A stretch of DNA of 64,000 nucleotides from Apostichopus japonicus (GCF_037975245.1 NC_092580.1:34007001-34071000); one strand, 5' to 3'; counted from the stretch's first letter, positions 47,737-62,973 are shown. Translations and numbers: made by a program. The notes: generated by a model from the letters alone, not told the origin.

Positions 47737-48598
47737 GTTAGTTTGAGTGAATTTCTTACATATTGCTAAGAAGTTTAAAAACAGGTCATCTGATTGCTTC
47801 TGCATGATTGAGTCTTTTCTCGAAAGTTTATTCCATTATCAACAAAGAACATTAAAAGCCAAGTTTATTTGATGGGAAGTTACTGAAAACTATCACGGAC
47901 AAATGATCTTATCATGCACCAGAAAATGTTTGGCTAGTTTGCAAGAAGCCAACTCTGTGGTTGATCTGCACAGATCTAACCTACACATGTGATATTCTAA
48001 TTCCTTGACCAAAAATCTCTTCTTATGCTCCTTTTCAAACCAAAAAAAAATGATACTAAGTATCGGAATGGCCCTTATGACATTTCAGACTGACCAAAGT
48101 TACATTATTGTTTAACTTTACTGATGAACAGCAAAGCTGTTACCTTTACTTATACCCATGAGGTTTCATTCCGCTCCATCCTTGTTTTTCATATTTCTAA
48201 CATAGCCATATTTTTGTACTGTCTTTTACATTTGATGTGCAAGATCTTAATTTCCTTCATTGGAGTAATAAAGTTACACTTTCTTACTTACTTACTTACA
48301 TTCCTTGAATGAAAAGTTGTAAAGACAGTTGTTAACCAGTTTTAGACATTCTTCTGGCTTGAAAAACATCATTTACTGGTATATTTTATGATATGTGGCT
48401 GACACTTGCGACTGCATTTATTGTCAACATCTTTTAGACGACATAATATAGCATTTTTGACCATCTATTTGTTTCAAATATAGAGTTAGACAATGAGCAA
48501 TTTTATTTCTTAGGACCTCCTAACATTTAAATCTACAGTACTATCACATCTGAGTACATTTTCTAGTTAACCTTTCTTTTCTGCTTTATAATTTGAAG

Positions 48599-48841
48599 AT
48601 GTGACTCATCCTACGGCGTTCTGTCCAAATGATATAGATACTGATGCAATGCTGCAAGAAGGAACCACTGCAAGAGTTGATTTTGTGGCATCATGTGATG
48701 ACAACATTGACACAGGCATTCAAGCTGCTTGTAATGCAACAAGCCAAAGTGAATTTCCAGTGGGTGTAACAACAGTGACTTGTTCTTGTGAAGATTTGTC
48801 TCAAAATACTGATGGATGTTCTTTCACCGTCACAGTTAAAG
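48599..48841 (+). CDS. HYR exon 11
   Basis: Residues 1516-1596. Consensus type, identical peptide to exon 10; the introns after the two differ (GTGGTTGATC and TAACC form after 10, GTGGCTGATC and TTAGCG form after 11). Confidence 0.9.
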
Positions 48842-49704
48842 GTTAGTTTGAGTGAATTTCTTACATATTGCTAAGAAGTTTAAAAACAGGTCATCTGATT
48901 GCTTCTGCATGATTGAGTCTTTTCTCGAAAGTTTATTTCCATTATCAACAAAGAACATTAAAAGCCAAGTTTATTTGATGGGAAGTTACTGAAAACTATC
49001 ACGGACAAATGATCTAATCATGCACCAGAAAATGTTTGGCTAGTTTGCAAGAAGCCAAACTCTGTGGCTGATCTGCACAGATCTTAGCGACACATGTGAT
49101 ATTCTAATTCCTTGACCAAAAATTTCTTCTTATGCTCCCTTTCAAACTAAACAATTTGATACTGAGTATCGGAATGGCCCTTATGACATTTCAGACTGAC
49201 CAAAGTTACATTAATGTTTAACTTTACTGATGAACAGCAAAGCTGTTACCTTTACTTATACCCATGAGGTTTCATTCCGCTCCATCCTTGTTTTTCATAT
49301 TTCTAACATAGCCATATTTTTGTACTGTCTTTTACATTTGATGTGCAAGATCTTAATTTCCTTCATTGGAGTAATAAAGTTACACTTTCTTACTTACTTA
49401 CTTACATTCCTTGAATGAAAAGTTGTAAAGACAGTTGTTAACCAGTTTTAGACATTCTTCTGGCTTGAAAAACATCATTTACTGGTATATTTTATGATAT
49501 GTGGCTGACACTTGCGACTGCATTTATTGTCAACATCTTTTAGACGACATAATATAGCATTTTTGACCATCTATTTGTTTCAAATATAGAGTTAGACAAT
49601 GAGCAATTTTATTTCTTAGGACCTCCTAACATTTAAATCTACAGTACTATCACATCTGAGTACATTTTCTAGTTAACCTTTCTTTTCTGCTTTATAATTT
49701 GAAG

Positions 49705-49947
49705 ATGTGACTCATCCTACGGCGTTCTGTCCAAATGATATAGATACTGATGCAATGCTGCAAGAAGGAACCACTGCAAGAGTTGATTTTGTGGCATCAT
49801 GTGATGACAACATTGACACAGGCATTCAAGCTGCTTGTAATGCAACAAGCCAAAGTGAATTTCCAGTGGGTGTAACAACAGTGACTTGTTCTTGTGAAGA
49901 TTTGTCTCAAAATACTGATGGATGTTCTTTCACCGTCACAGTTAAAG
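49705..49947 (+). CDS. HYR exon 12
   Basis: Residues 1597-1677. Consensus type; its unit is nearly the same as the preceding one (shared GATCTAATCATGC variant in the following intron). Confidence 0.9.
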
Positions 49948-50810
49948 GTTAGTTTGAGTGAATTTCTTACATATTGCTAAGAAGTTTAAAAACAGGTCAT
50001 CTGATTGCTTCTGCATGATTGAGTCTTTTCTCGAAAGTTTATTTCCATTATCAACAAAGAACATTAAAAGCCAAGTTTATTTGATGGGAAGTTACTGAAA
50101 ACTATCACGGACAAATGATCTAATCATGCACCAGAAAATGTTTGGCTAGTTTGCAAGAAGCCAAACTCTGTGGCTGATCTGCACAGATCTTAGCGACACA
50201 TGTGATGTTCTAATTCCTTGACCAAAAATTTCTTCTTATGCTCCCTTTCAAACTAAACAATTTGATACTGAGTATCGGAATGGCCCTTATGACATTTCAG
50301 ACTGACCAAAGTTACATTAATGTTTAACTTTACTGATGAACAGCAAAGCTGTTACCTTTACTTATACCCATGAGGTTTCATTCCGCTCCATCCTTGTTTT
50401 TCATATTTCTAACATAGCCATATTTTTGTACTGTCTTTTACATTTGATGTGCAAGATCTTAATTTCCTTCATTGGAGTAATAAAGTTACACTTTCTTACT
50501 TACTTACTTACATTCCTTGAATGAAAAGTTGTAAAGACAGTTGTTAACCAGTTTTAGACATTCTTCTGGCTTGAAAAACATCATTTACTGGTATATTTTA
50601 TGATATGTGGCTGACACTTGCGACTGCATTTATTGTCAACATCTTTTAGACGACATAATATAGCATTTTTGACCATCTATTTGTTTCAAATATAGAGTTA
50701 GACAATGAGCAATTTTATTTCTTAGGACCTCCTAACATTTAAATCTACAGTACTATCACATCTGAGTACATTTTCTAGTTAACCTTTCTTTTCTGCTTTA
50801 TAATTTGAAG

Positions 50811-51053
50811 ATGTGACTCATCCTACGGCGTTCTGTCCAAATGATAAAGATACTGATGCAATGCTGCAAGAAGGAACCACTGCAAGAGTTGATTTTGTGG
50901 CATCATGTTCTGACAACATTGACACAGGCATTCAAGCTGCTTGTAATGCAACAAGCCAAAGTGAATTTCCAGTGGGTGTAACAACAGTGACTTGTTCTTG
51001 TGAAGATTTGTCTCAAAATACTGATGGATGTTCTTTCACCGTCACAGTTAAAG
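50811..51053 (+). CDS. HYR exon 13
   Basis: Residues 1678-1758. Ile13 to Lys (N-D-K-D) and Asp34 to Ser (A-S-C-S-D-N). Opens the series of two-unit blocks. Confidence 0.9.
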
Positions 51054-51915
51054 GTTAGTTTGAGTGAATTTCTTACATATTGCTAAGAAGTTTAAAAACA
51101 GGTCATCTGATTGCTTCTGCATGATTGAGTCTTTTCTCGAAAGTTTATTTCCATTATCAACAAAGAACATTAAAAGCCAAGTTTATTTGATGGGAAGTTA
51201 CTGAAAACTATCACGGACAAATGATCTTATCATGCACCAGAAAATGTTTGGCTAGTTTGCAAGAAGCCAACTCTGTGGTTGATCTGCACAGATCTAACCT
51301 ACACATGTGATATTCTAATTCCTTGACCAAAACTCTCTTCTTATGCTCCTTTTCAAACCAAAAAAAATGATACTAAGTATCGGAATGGCCCTTATGACAT
51401 TTCAGACTGACCAAAGTTACATTAATGTTTAACTTTACTGATGAACAGCAAAGCTGTTACCTTTACTTATACCCATGAGGTTTCATTCCGCTCCATCCTT
51501 GTTTTTCATATTTCTAACATAGCCATATTTTTGTACTGTCTTTTACATTTGATGTGCAAGATCTTAATTTCCTTCATTGGAGTAATAAAGTTACACTTTC
51601 TTACTTACTTACTTACATTCCTTGAATGAAAAGTTGTAAAGACAGTTGTTAACCAGTTTTAGACATTCTTCTGGCTTGAAAAACATCATTTACTGGTATA
51701 TTTTATGATATGTGGCTGACACTTGCGACTGCATTTATTGTCAACATCTTTTAGACGACATAATATAGCATTTTTGACCATCTATTTGTTTCAAATATAG
51801 AGTTAGACAATGAGCAATTTTATTTCTTAGGACCTCCTAACATTTAAATCTACAGTACTATCACATCTGAGTACATTTTCTAGTTAACCTTTCTTTTCTG
51901 CTTTATAATTTGAAG

Positions 51916-52158
51916 ATGTGACTCATCCTACGGCGTTCTGTCCAAATGATATAGATACTGATGCAATGCTGCAAGAAGGAACCACTGCAAGAGTTGATTT
52001 TTTGGCATCATGTGATGACAACATTGACACAGGCATTCAAGCTGCTTGTAATGCAACAAGCCAAAGTGAATTTCCAGTGGGTGTAACAACAGTGACTTGT
52101 TCTTGTGAAGATTTGTCTCAAAATACTGATGGATGTTCTTTCACCGTCACAGTTAAAG
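51916..52158 (+). CDS. HYR exon 14
   Basis: Residues 1759-1839. Leu30 type (D-F-L-A-S-C-D-D-N); partner of exon 13. Confidence 0.9.
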
Positions 52159-53020
52159 GTTAGTTTGAGTGAATTTCTTACATATTGCTAAGAAGTTTAA
52201 AAACAGGTCATCTGATTGCTTCTGCATGATTGAGTCTTTTCTCGAAAGTTTATTTCCATTATCAACAAAGAACATTAAAAGCCAAGTTTATTTGATGGGA
52301 AGTTACTGAAAACTATCACGGACAAATGATCTTATCATGCACCAGAAAATGTTTGGCTAGTTTGCAAGAAGCCAACTCTGTGGTTGATCTGCACAGATCT
52401 AACCTACACATGTGATATTCTAATTCCTTGACCAAAAATCTCTTCTTATGCTCCTTTTCAAACCAAAAAAAATGATACTAAGTATCGGAATGGCCCTTAT
52501 GACATTTCAGACTGACCAAAGTTACATTAATGTTTAACTTTACTGATGAACAGCAAAGCTGTTACCTTTACTTATACCCATGAGGTTTCATTCCGCTCCA
52601 TCCTTGTTTTTCATATTTCTAACATAGCCATATTTTTGTACTGTCTTTTACATTTGATGTGCAAGATCTTAATTTCCTTCATTGGAGTAATAAAGTTACA
52701 CTTTCTTACTTACTTACTTACATTCCTTGAATGAAAAGTTGTAAAGACAGTTGTTAACCAGTTTTAGACATTCTTCTGGCTTGAAAAACATCATTTACTG
52801 GTATATTTTATGATATGTGGCTGACACTTGCGACTGCATTTATTGTCAACATCTTTTAGACGACATAATATAGCATTTTTGACCATCTATTTGTTTCAAA
52901 TATAGAGTTAGACAATGAGCAATTTTATTTCTTAGGACCTCCTAACATTTAAATCTACAGTACTATCACATCTGAGTACATTTTCTAGTTAACCTTTCTT
53001 TTCTGCTTTATAATTTGAAG

Positions 53021-53263
53021 ATGTGACTCATCCTACGGCGTTCTGTCCAAATGATAAAGATACTGATGCAATGCTGCAAGAAGGAACCACTGCAAGAGTT
53101 GATTTTGTGGCATCATGTTCTGACAACATTGACACAGGCATTCAAGCTGCTTGTAATGCAACAAGCCAAAGTGAATTTCCAGTGGGTGTAACAACAGTGA
53201 CTTGTTCTTGTGAAGATTTGTCTCAAAATACTGATGGATGTTCTTTCACCGTCACAGTTAAAG
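53021..53263 (+). CDS. HYR exon 15
   Basis: Residues 1840-1920. Same N-D-K-D and C-S-D-N variants as exon 13, 2,210 bp upstream. Confidence 0.9.
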
Positions 53264-54125
53264 GTTAGTTTGAGTGAATTTCTTACATATTGCTAAGAAG
53301 TTTAAAAACAGGTCATCTGATTGCTTCTGCATGATTGAGTCTTTTCTCGAAAGTTTATTTCCATTATCAACAAAGAACATTAAAAGCCAAGTTTATTTGA
53401 TGGGAAGTTACTGAAAACTATCACGGACAAATGATCTTATCATGCACCAGAAAATGTTTGGCTAGTTTGCAAGAAGCCAACTCTGTGGTTGATCTGCACA
53501 GATCTAACCTACACATGTGATATTCTAATTCCTTGACCAAAAATCTCTTCTTATGCTCCCTTTCAAACCAAAAAAAATGATACTAAGTATCGGAATGGCC
53601 CTTATGACATTTCAGACTGACCAAAGTTACATTAATGTTTAACTTTACTGATGAACAGCAAAGCTGTTACCTTTACTTATACCCATGAGGTTTCATTCCG
53701 CTCCATCCTTGTTTTTCATATTTCTAACATAGCCATATTTTTGTACTGTCTTTTACATTTGATGTGCAAGATCTTAATTTCCTTCATTGGAGTAATAAAG
53801 TTACACTTTCTTACTTACTTACTTACATTCCTTGAATGAAAAGTTGTAAAGACAGTTGTTAACCAGTTTTAGACATTCTTCTGGCTTGAAAAACATCATT
53901 TACTGGTATATTTTATGATATGTGGCTGACACTTGCGACTGCATTTATTGTCAACATCTTTTAGACGACATAATATAGCATTTTTGACCATCTATTTGTT
54001 TCAAATATAGAGTTAGACAATGAGCAATTTTATTTCTTAGGACCTCCTAACATTTAAATCTACAGTACTATCACATCTGAGTACATTTTCTAGTTAACCT
54101 TTCTTTTCTGCTTTATAATTTGAAG

Positions 54126-54368
54126 ATGTGACTCATCCTACGGCGTTCTGTCCAAATGATATAGATACTGATGCAATGCTGCAAGAAGGAACCACTGCAA
54201 GAGTTGATTTTTTGGCATCATGTGATGACAACATTGACACAGGCATTCAAGCTGCTTGTAATGCAACAAGCCAAAGTGAATTTCCAGTGGGTGTAACAAC
54301 AGTGACTTGTTCTTGTGAAGATTTGTCTCAAAATACTGATGGATGTTCTTTCACCGTCACAGTTAAAG
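54126..54368 (+). CDS. HYR exon 16
   Basis: Residues 1921-2001. Leu30 type; partner of exon 15. Confidence 0.9.
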
Positions 54369-55231
54369 GTTAGTTTGAGTGAATTTCTTACATATTGCTA
54401 AGAAGTTTAAAAACAGGTCATCTGATTGCTTCTGCATGATTGAGTCTTTTCTCGAAAGTTTATTTCCATTATCAACAAAGAACATTAAAAGCCAAGTTTA
54501 TTTGATGGGAAGTTACTGAAAACTATCACGGACAAATGATCTTATCATGCACCAGAAAATGTTTGGCTAGTTTGCAAGAAGCCAAACTCTGTGGTTGATC
54601 TGCACAGATCTTAGCGACACATGTGATGTTCTAATTCCTTGACCAAAAATTTCTTCTTATGCTCCCTTTCAAACTAAACAATTTGATACTGAGTATCGGA
54701 ATGGCCCTTATGACATTTCAGACTGACCAAAGTTACATTAATGTTTAACTTTACTGATGAACAGCAAAGCTGTTACCTTTACTTATACCCATGAGGTTTC
54801 ATTCCGCTCCATCCTTGTTTTTCATATTTCTAACATAGCCATATTTTTGTACTGTCTTTTACATTTGATGTGCAAGATCTTAATTTCCTTCATTGGAGTA
54901 ATAAAGTTACACTTTCTTACTTACTTACTTACATTCCTTGAATGAAAAGTTGTAAAGACAGTTGTTAACCAGTTTTAGACATTCTTCTGGCTTGAAAAAC
55001 ATCATTTACTGGTATATTTTATGATATGTGGCTGACACTTGCGACTGCATTTATTGTCAACATCTTTTAGACGACATAATATAGCATTTTTGACCATCTA
55101 TTTGTTTCAAATATAGAGTTAGACAATGAGCAATTTTATTTCTTAGGACCTCCTAACATTTAAATCTACAGTACTATCACATCTGAGTACATTTTCTAGT
55201 TAACCTTTCTTTTCTGCTTTATAATTTGAAG

Positions 55232-55474
55232 ATGTGACTCATCCTACGGCGTTCTGTCCAAATGATATAGATACTGATGCAATGCTGCAAGAAGGAACCA
55301 CTGCAAGAGTTGATTTTGTGGCATCATGTTCTGGCAACATTGACACAGGCATTCAAGCTGCTTGTAATGCAACAAGCCAAAGTGAATTTCCAGTGGGTGT
55401 AACAACAGTGACTTGTTCTTGTGAAGATTTGTCTCAAAATACTGATGGATGTTCTTTCACCGTCACAGTTAAAG
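55232..55474 (+). CDS. HYR exon 17
   Basis: Residues 2002-2082. A-S-C-S-G-N type (Asp34 to Ser, Asp35 to Gly) with Ile13 restored. Confidence 0.9.
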
Positions 55475-56337
55475 GTTAGTTTGAGTGAATTTCTTACATA
55501 TTGCTAAGAAGTTTAAAAACAGGTCATCTGATTGCTTCTGCATGATTGAGTCTTTTCTCGAAAGTTTATTTCCATTATCAACAAAGAACATTAAAAGCCA
55601 AGTTTATTTGATGGGAAGTTACTGAAAACTATCACGGACAAATGATCTTATCATGCACCAGAAAATGTTTGGCTAGTTTGCAAGAAGCCAAACTCTGTGG
55701 CTGATCTGCACAGATCTTAGCGACACATGTGATGTTCTAATTCCTTGACCAAAAATTTCTTCTTATGCTCCCTTTCAAACTAAACAATTTGATACTGAGT
55801 ATCGGAATGGCCCTTATGACATTTCAGACTGACCAAAGTTACATTAATGTTTAACTTTACTGATGAACAGCAAAGCTGTTACCTTTACTTATACCCATGA
55901 GGTTTCATTCCGCTCCATCCTTGTTTTTCATATTTCTAACATAGCCATATTTTTGTACTGTCTTTTACATTTGATGTGCAAGATCTTAATTTCCTTCATT
56001 GGAGTAATAAAGTTACACTTTCTTACTTACTTACTTACATTCCTTGAATGAAAAGTTGTAAAGACAGTTGTTAACCAGTTTTAGACATTCTTCTGGCTTG
56101 AAAAACATCATTTACTGGTATATTTTATGATATGTGGCTGACACTTGCGACTGCATTTATTGTCAACATCTTTTAGACGACATAATATAGCATTTTTGAC
56201 CATCTATTTGTTTCAAATATAGAGTTAGACAATGAGCAATTTTATTTCTTAGGACCTCCTAACATTTAAATCTACAGTACTATCACATCTGAGTACATTT
56301 TCTAGTTAACCTTTCTTTTCTGCTTTATAATTTGAAG

Positions 56338-56580
56338 ATGTGACTCATCCTACGGCGTTCTGTCCAAATGATATAGATACTGATGCAATGCTGCAAGAAG
56401 GAACCACTGCAAGAGTTGATTTTTTGGCATCATGTGATGACAACATTGACACAGGCATTCAAGCTGCTTGTAATGCAACAAGCCAAAGTGAATTTCCAGT
56501 GGGTGTAACAACAGTGACTTGTTCTTGTGAAGATTTGTCTCAAAATACTGATGGATGTTCTTTCACCGTCACAGTTAAAG
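56338..56580 (+). CDS. HYR exon 18
   Basis: Residues 2083-2163. Leu30 type; the following intron has the CCCTAATGAC variant that marks every second unit from here on. Confidence 0.9.
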
Positions 56581-57443
56581 GTTAGTTTGAGTGAATTTCT
56601 TACATATTGCTAAGAAGTTTAAAAACAGGTCATCTGATTGCTTCTGCATGATTGAGTCTTTTCTCGAAAGTTTATTTCCATTATCAACAAAGAACATTAA
56701 AAGCCAAGTTTATTTGATGGGAAGTTACTGAAAACTATCACGGACAAATGATCTTATCATGCACCAGAAAATGTTTGGCTAGTTTGCAAGAAGCCAAACT
56801 CTGTGGTTGATCTGCACAGATCTTAGCGACACATGTGATGTTCTAATTCCTTGACCAAAAATTTCTTCTTATGCTCCCTTTCAAACTAAACAATTTGATA
56901 CTGAGTATCGGAATGGCCCTAATGACATTTCAGACTGACCAAAGTTACATTAATGTTTAACTTTACTGATGAACAGCAAAGCTGTTACCTTTACTTATAC
57001 CCATGAGGTTTCATTCCGCTCCATCCTTGTTTTTCATATTTCTAACATAGCCATATTTTTGTACTGTCTTTTACATTTGATGTGCAAGATCTTAATTTCC
57101 TTCATTGGAGTAATAAAGTTACACTTTCTTACTTACTTACTTACATTCCTTGAATGAAAAGTTGTAAAGACAGTTGTTAACCAGTTTTAGACATTCTTCT
57201 GGCTTGAAAAACATCATTTACTGGTATATTTTATGATATGTGGCTGACACTTGCGACTGCATTTATTGTCAACATCTTTTAGACGACATAATATAGCATT
57301 TTTGACCATCTATTTGTTTCAAATATAGAGTTAGACAATGAGCAATTTTATTTCTTAGGACCTCCTAACATTTAAATCTACAGTACTATCACATCTGAGT
57401 ACATTTTCTAGTTAACCTTTCTTTTCTGCTTTATAATTTGAAG

Positions 57444-57686
57444 ATGTGACTCATCCTACGGCGTTCTGTCCAAATGATATAGATACTGATGCAATGCTGC
57501 AAGAAGGAACCACTGCAAGAGTTGATTTTGTGGCATCATGTTCTGGCAACATTGACACAGGCATTCAAGCTGCTTGTAATGCAACAAGCCAAAGTGAATT
57601 TCCAGTGGGTGTAACAACAGTGACTTGTTCTTGTGAAGATTTGTCTCAAAATACTGATGGATGTTCTTTCACCGTCACAGTTAAAG
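57444..57686 (+). CDS. HYR exon 19
   Basis: Residues 2164-2244. C-S-G-N type, repeat of exon 17 at 2,212 bp. Confidence 0.9.
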
Positions 57687-58549
57687 GTTAGTTTGAGTGA
57701 ATTTCTTACATATTGCTAAGAAGTTTAAAAACAGGTCATCTGATTGCTTCTGCATGATTGAGTCTTTTCTCGAAAGTTTATTTCCATTATCAACAAAGAA
57801 CATTAAAAGCCAAGTTTATTTGATGGGAAGTTACTGAAAACTATCACGGACAAATGATCTTATCATGCACCAGAAAATGTTTGGCTAGTTTGCAAGAAGC
57901 CAAACTCTGTGGCTGATCTGCACAGATCTTAGCGACACATGTGATGTTCTAATTCCTTGACCAAAAATTTCTTCTTATGCTCCCTTTCAAACTAAACAAT
58001 TTGATACTGAGTATCGGAATGGCCCTTATGACATTTCAGACTGACCAAAGTTACATTAATGTTTAACTTTACTGATGAACAGCAAAGCTGTTACCTTTAC
58101 TTATACCCATGAGGTTTCATTCCGCTCCATCCTTGTTTTTCATATTTCTAACATAGCCATATTTTTGTACTGTCTTTTACATTTGATGTGCAAGATCTTA
58201 ATTTCCTTCATTGGAGTAATAAAGTTACACTTTCTTACTTACTTACTTACATTCCTTGAATGAAAAGTTGTAAAGACAGTTGTTAACCAGTTTTAGACAT
58301 TCTTCTGGCTTGAAAAACATCATTTACTGGTATATTTTATGATATGTGGCTGACACTTGCGACTGCATTTATTGTCAACATCTTTTAGACGACATAATAT
58401 AGCATTTTTGACCATCTATTTGTTTCAAATATAGAGTTAGACAATGAGCAATTTTATTTCTTAGGACCTCCTAACATTTAAATCTACAGTACTATCACAT
58501 CTGAGTACATTTTCTAGTTAACCTTTCTTTTCTGCTTTATAATTTGAAG

Positions 58550-58792
58550 ATGTGACTCATCCTACGGCGTTCTGTCCAAATGATATAGATACTGATGCAA
58601 TGCTGCAAGAAGGAACCACTGCAAGAGTTGATTTTTTGGCATCATGTGATGACAACATTGACACAGGCATTCAAGCTGCTTGTAATGCAACAAGCCAAAG
58701 TGAATTTCCAGTGGGTGTAACAACAGTGACTTGTTCTTGTGAAGATTTGTCTCAAAATACTGATGGATGTTCTTTCACCGTCACAGTTAAAG
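58550..58792 (+). CDS. HYR exon 20
   Basis: Residues 2245-2325. Leu30 type, repeat of exon 18 including the CCCTAATGAC intron marker. Confidence 0.9.
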
Positions 58793-59655
58793 GTTAGTTT
58801 GAGTGAATTTCTTACATATTGCTAAGAAGTTTAAAAACAGGTCATCTGATTGCTTCTGCATGATTGAGTCTTTTCTCGAAAGTTTATTTCCATTATCAAC
58901 AAAGAACATTAAAAGCCAAGTTTATTTGATGGGAAGTTACTGAAAACTATCACGGACAAATGATCTTATCATGCACCAGAAAATGTTTGGCTAGTTTGCA
59001 AGAAGCCAAACTCTGTGGTTGATCTGCACAGATCTTAGCGACACATGTGATGTTCTAATTCCTTGACCAAAAATTTCTTCTTATGCTCCCTTTCAAACTA
59101 AACAATTTGATACTGAGTATCGGAATGGCCCTAATGACATTTCAGACTGACCAAAGTTACATTAATGTTTAACTTTACTGATGAACAGCAAAGCTGTTAC
59201 CTTTACTTATACCCATGAGGTTTCATTCCGCTCCATCCTTGTTTTTCATATTTCTAACATAGCCATATTTTTGTACTGTCTTTTACATTTGATGTGCAAG
59301 ATCTTAATTTCCTTCATTGGAGTAATAAAGTTACACTTTCTTACTTACTTACTTACATTCCTTGAATGAAAAGTTGTAAAGACAGTTGTTAACCAGTTTT
59401 AGACATTCTTCTGGCTTGAAAAACATCATTTACTGGTATATTTTATGATATGTGGCTGACACTTGCGACTGCATTTATTGTCAACATCTTTTAGACGACA
59501 TAATATAGCATTTTTGACCATCTATTTGTTTCAAATATAGAGTTAGACAATGAGCAATTTTATTTCTTAGGACCTCCTAACATTTAAATCTACAGTACTA
59601 TCACATCTGAGTACATTTTCTAGTTAACCTTTCTTTTCTGCTTTATAATTTGAAG

Positions 59656-59898
59656 ATGTGACTCATCCTACGGCGTTCTGTCCAAATGATATAGATACTG
59701 ATGCAATGCTGCAAGAAGGAACCACTGCAAGAGTTGATTTTGTGGCATCATGTTCTGGCAACATTGACACAGGCATTCAAGCTGCTTGTAATGCAACAAG
59801 CCAAAGTGAATTTCCAGTGGGTGTAACAACAGTGACTTGTTCTTGTGAAGATTTGTCTCAAAATACTGATGGATGTTCTTTCACCGTCACAGTTAAAG
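59656..59898 (+). CDS. HYR exon 21
   Basis: Residues 2326-2406. C-S-G-N type. Confidence 0.9.
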
Positions 59899-60761
59899 GT
59901 TAGTTTGAGTGAATTTCTTACATATTGCTAAGAAGTTTAAAAACAGGTCATCTGATTGCTTCTGCATGATTGAGTCTTTTCTCGAAAGTTTATTTCCATT
60001 ATCAACAAAGAACATTAAAAGCCAAGTTTATTTGATGGGAAGTTACTGAAAACTATCACGGACAAATGATCTTATCATGCACCAGAAAATGTTTGGCTAG
60101 TTTGCAAGAAGCCAAACTCTGTGGCTGATCTGCACAGATCTTAGCGACACATGTGATGTTCTAATTCCTTGACCAAAAATTTCTTCTTATGCTCCCTTTC
60201 AAACTAAACAATTTGATACTGAGTATCGGAATGGCCCTTATGACATTTCAGACTGACCAAAGTTACATTAATGTTTAACTTTACTGATGAACAGCAAAGC
60301 TGTTACCTTTACTTATACCCATGAGGTTTCATTCCGCTCCATCCTTGTTTTTCATATTTCTAACATAGCCATATTTTTGTACTGTCTTTTACATTTGATG
60401 TGCAAGATCTTAATTTCCTTCATTGGAGTAATAAAGTTACACTTTCTTACTTACTTACTTACATTCCTTGAATGAAAAGTTGTAAAGACAGTTGTTAACC
60501 AGTTTTAGACATTCTTCTGGCTTGAAAAACATCATTTACTGGTATATTTTATGATATGTGGCTGACACTTGCGACTGCATTTATTGTCAACATCTTTTAG
60601 ACGACATAATATAGCATTTTTGACCATCTATTTGTTTCAAATATAGAGTTAGACAATGAGCAATTTTATTTCTTAGGACCTCCTAACATTTAAATCTACA
60701 GTACTATCACATCTGAGTACATTTTCTAGTTAACCTTTCTTTTCTGCTTTATAATTTGAAG

Positions 60762-61004
60762 ATGTGACTCATCCTACGGCGTTCTGTCCAAATGATATAG
60801 ATACTGATGCAATGCTGCAAGAAGGAACCACTGCAAGAGTTGATTTTTTGGCATCATGTGATGACAACATTGACACAGGCATTCAAGCTGCTTGTAATGC
60901 AACAAGCCAAAGTGAATTTCCAGTGGGTGTAACAACAGTGACTTGTTCTTGTGAAGATTTGTCTCAAAATACTGATGGATGTTCTTTCACCGTCACAGTT
61001 AAAG
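60762..61004 (+). CDS. HYR exon 22
   Basis: Residues 2407-2487. Leu30 type with the CCCTAATGAC intron marker. Confidence 0.9.
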
Positions 61005-61867
61005 GTTAGTTTGAGTGAATTTCTTACATATTGCTAAGAAGTTTAAAAACAGGTCATCTGATTGCTTCTGCATGATTGAGTCTTTTCTCGAAAGTTTATT
61101 TCCATTATCAACAAAGAACATTAAAAGCCAAGTTTATTTGATGGGAAGTTACTGAAAACTATCACGGACAAATGATCTTATCATGCACCAGAAAATGTTT
61201 GGCTAGTTTGCAAGAAGCCAAACTCTGTGGTTGATCTGCACAGATCTTAGCGACACATGTGATGTTCTAATTCCTTGACCAAAAATTTCTTCTTATGCTC
61301 CCTTTCAAACTAAACAATTTGATACTGAGTATCGGAATGGCCCTAATGACATTTCAGACTGACCAAAGTTACATTAATGTTTAACTTTACTGATGAACAG
61401 CAAAGCTGTTACCTTTACTTATACCCATGAGGTTTCATTCCGCTCCATCCTTGTTTTTCATATTTCTAACATAGCCATATTTTTGTACTGTCTTTTACAT
61501 TTGATGTGCAAGATCTTAATTTCCTTCATTGGAGTAATAAAGTTACACTTTCTTACTTACTTACTTACATTCCTTGAATGAAAAGTTGTAAAGACAGTTG
61601 TTAACCAGTTTTAGACATTCTTCTGGCTTGAAAAACATCATTTACTGGTATATTTTATGATATGTGGCTGACACTTGCGACTGCATTTATTGTCAACATC
61701 TTTTAGACGACATAATATAGCATTTTTGACCATCTATTTGTTTCAAATATAGAGTTAGACAATGAGCAATTTTATTTCTTAGGACCTCCTAACATTTAAA
61801 TCTACAGTACTATCACATCTGAGTACATTTTCTAGTTAACCTTTCTTTTCTGCTTTATAATTTGAAG

Positions 61868-62110
61868 ATGTGACTCATCCTACGGCGTTCTGTCCAAATG
61901 ATATAGATACTGATGCAATGCTGCAAGAAGGAACCACTGCAAGAGTTGATTTTGTGGCATCATGTTCTGGCAACATTGACACAGGCATTCAAGCTGCTTG
62001 TAATGCAACAAGCCAAAGTGAATTTCCAGTGGGTGTAACAACAGTGACTTGTTCTTGTGAAGATTTGTCTCAAAATACTGATGGATGTTCTTTCACCGTC
62101 ACAGTTAAAG
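61868..62110 (+). CDS. HYR exon 23
   Basis: Residues 2488-2568. C-S-G-N type; its intron has one private change (GGTCATTTGATTG for GGTCATCTGATTG). Confidence 0.9.
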
Positions 62111-62973
62111 GTTAGTTTGAGTGAATTTCTTACATATTGCTAAGAAGTTTAAAAACAGGTCATTTGATTGCTTCTGCATGATTGAGTCTTTTCTCGAAAG
62201 TTTATTTCCATTATCAACAAAGAACATTAAAAGCCAAGTTTATTTGATGGGAAGTTACTGAAAACTATCACGGACAAATGATCTTATCATGCACCAGAAA
62301 ATGTTTGGCTAGTTTGCAAGAAGCCAAACTCTGTGGCTGATCTGCACAGATCTTAGCGACACATGTGATGTTCTAATTCCTTGACCAAAAATTTCTTCTT
62401 ATGCTCCCTTTCAAACTAAACAATTTGATACTGAGTATCGGAATGGCCCTTATGACATTTCAGACTGACCAAAGTTACATTAATGTTTAACTTTACTGAT
62501 GAACAGCAAAGCTGTTACCTTTACTTATACCCATGAGGTTTCATTCCGCTCCATCCTTGTTTTTCATATTTCTAACATAGCCATATTTTTGTACTGTCTT
62601 TTACATTTGATGTGCAAGATCTTAATTTCCTTCATTGGAGTAATAAAGTTACACTTTCTTACTTACTTACTTACATTCCTTGAATGAAAAGTTGTAAAGA
62701 CAGTTGTTAACCAGTTTTAGACATTCTTCTGGCTTGAAAAACATCATTTACTGGTATATTTTATGATATGTGGCTGACACTTGCGACTGCATTTATTGTC
62801 AACATCTTTTAGACGACATAATATAGCATTTTTGACCATCTATTTGTTTCAAATATAGAGTTAGACAATGAGCAATTTTATTTCTTAGGACCTCCTAACA
62901 TTTAAATCTACAGTACTATCACATCTGAGTACATTTTCTAGTTAACCTTTCTTTTCTGCTTTATAATTTGAAG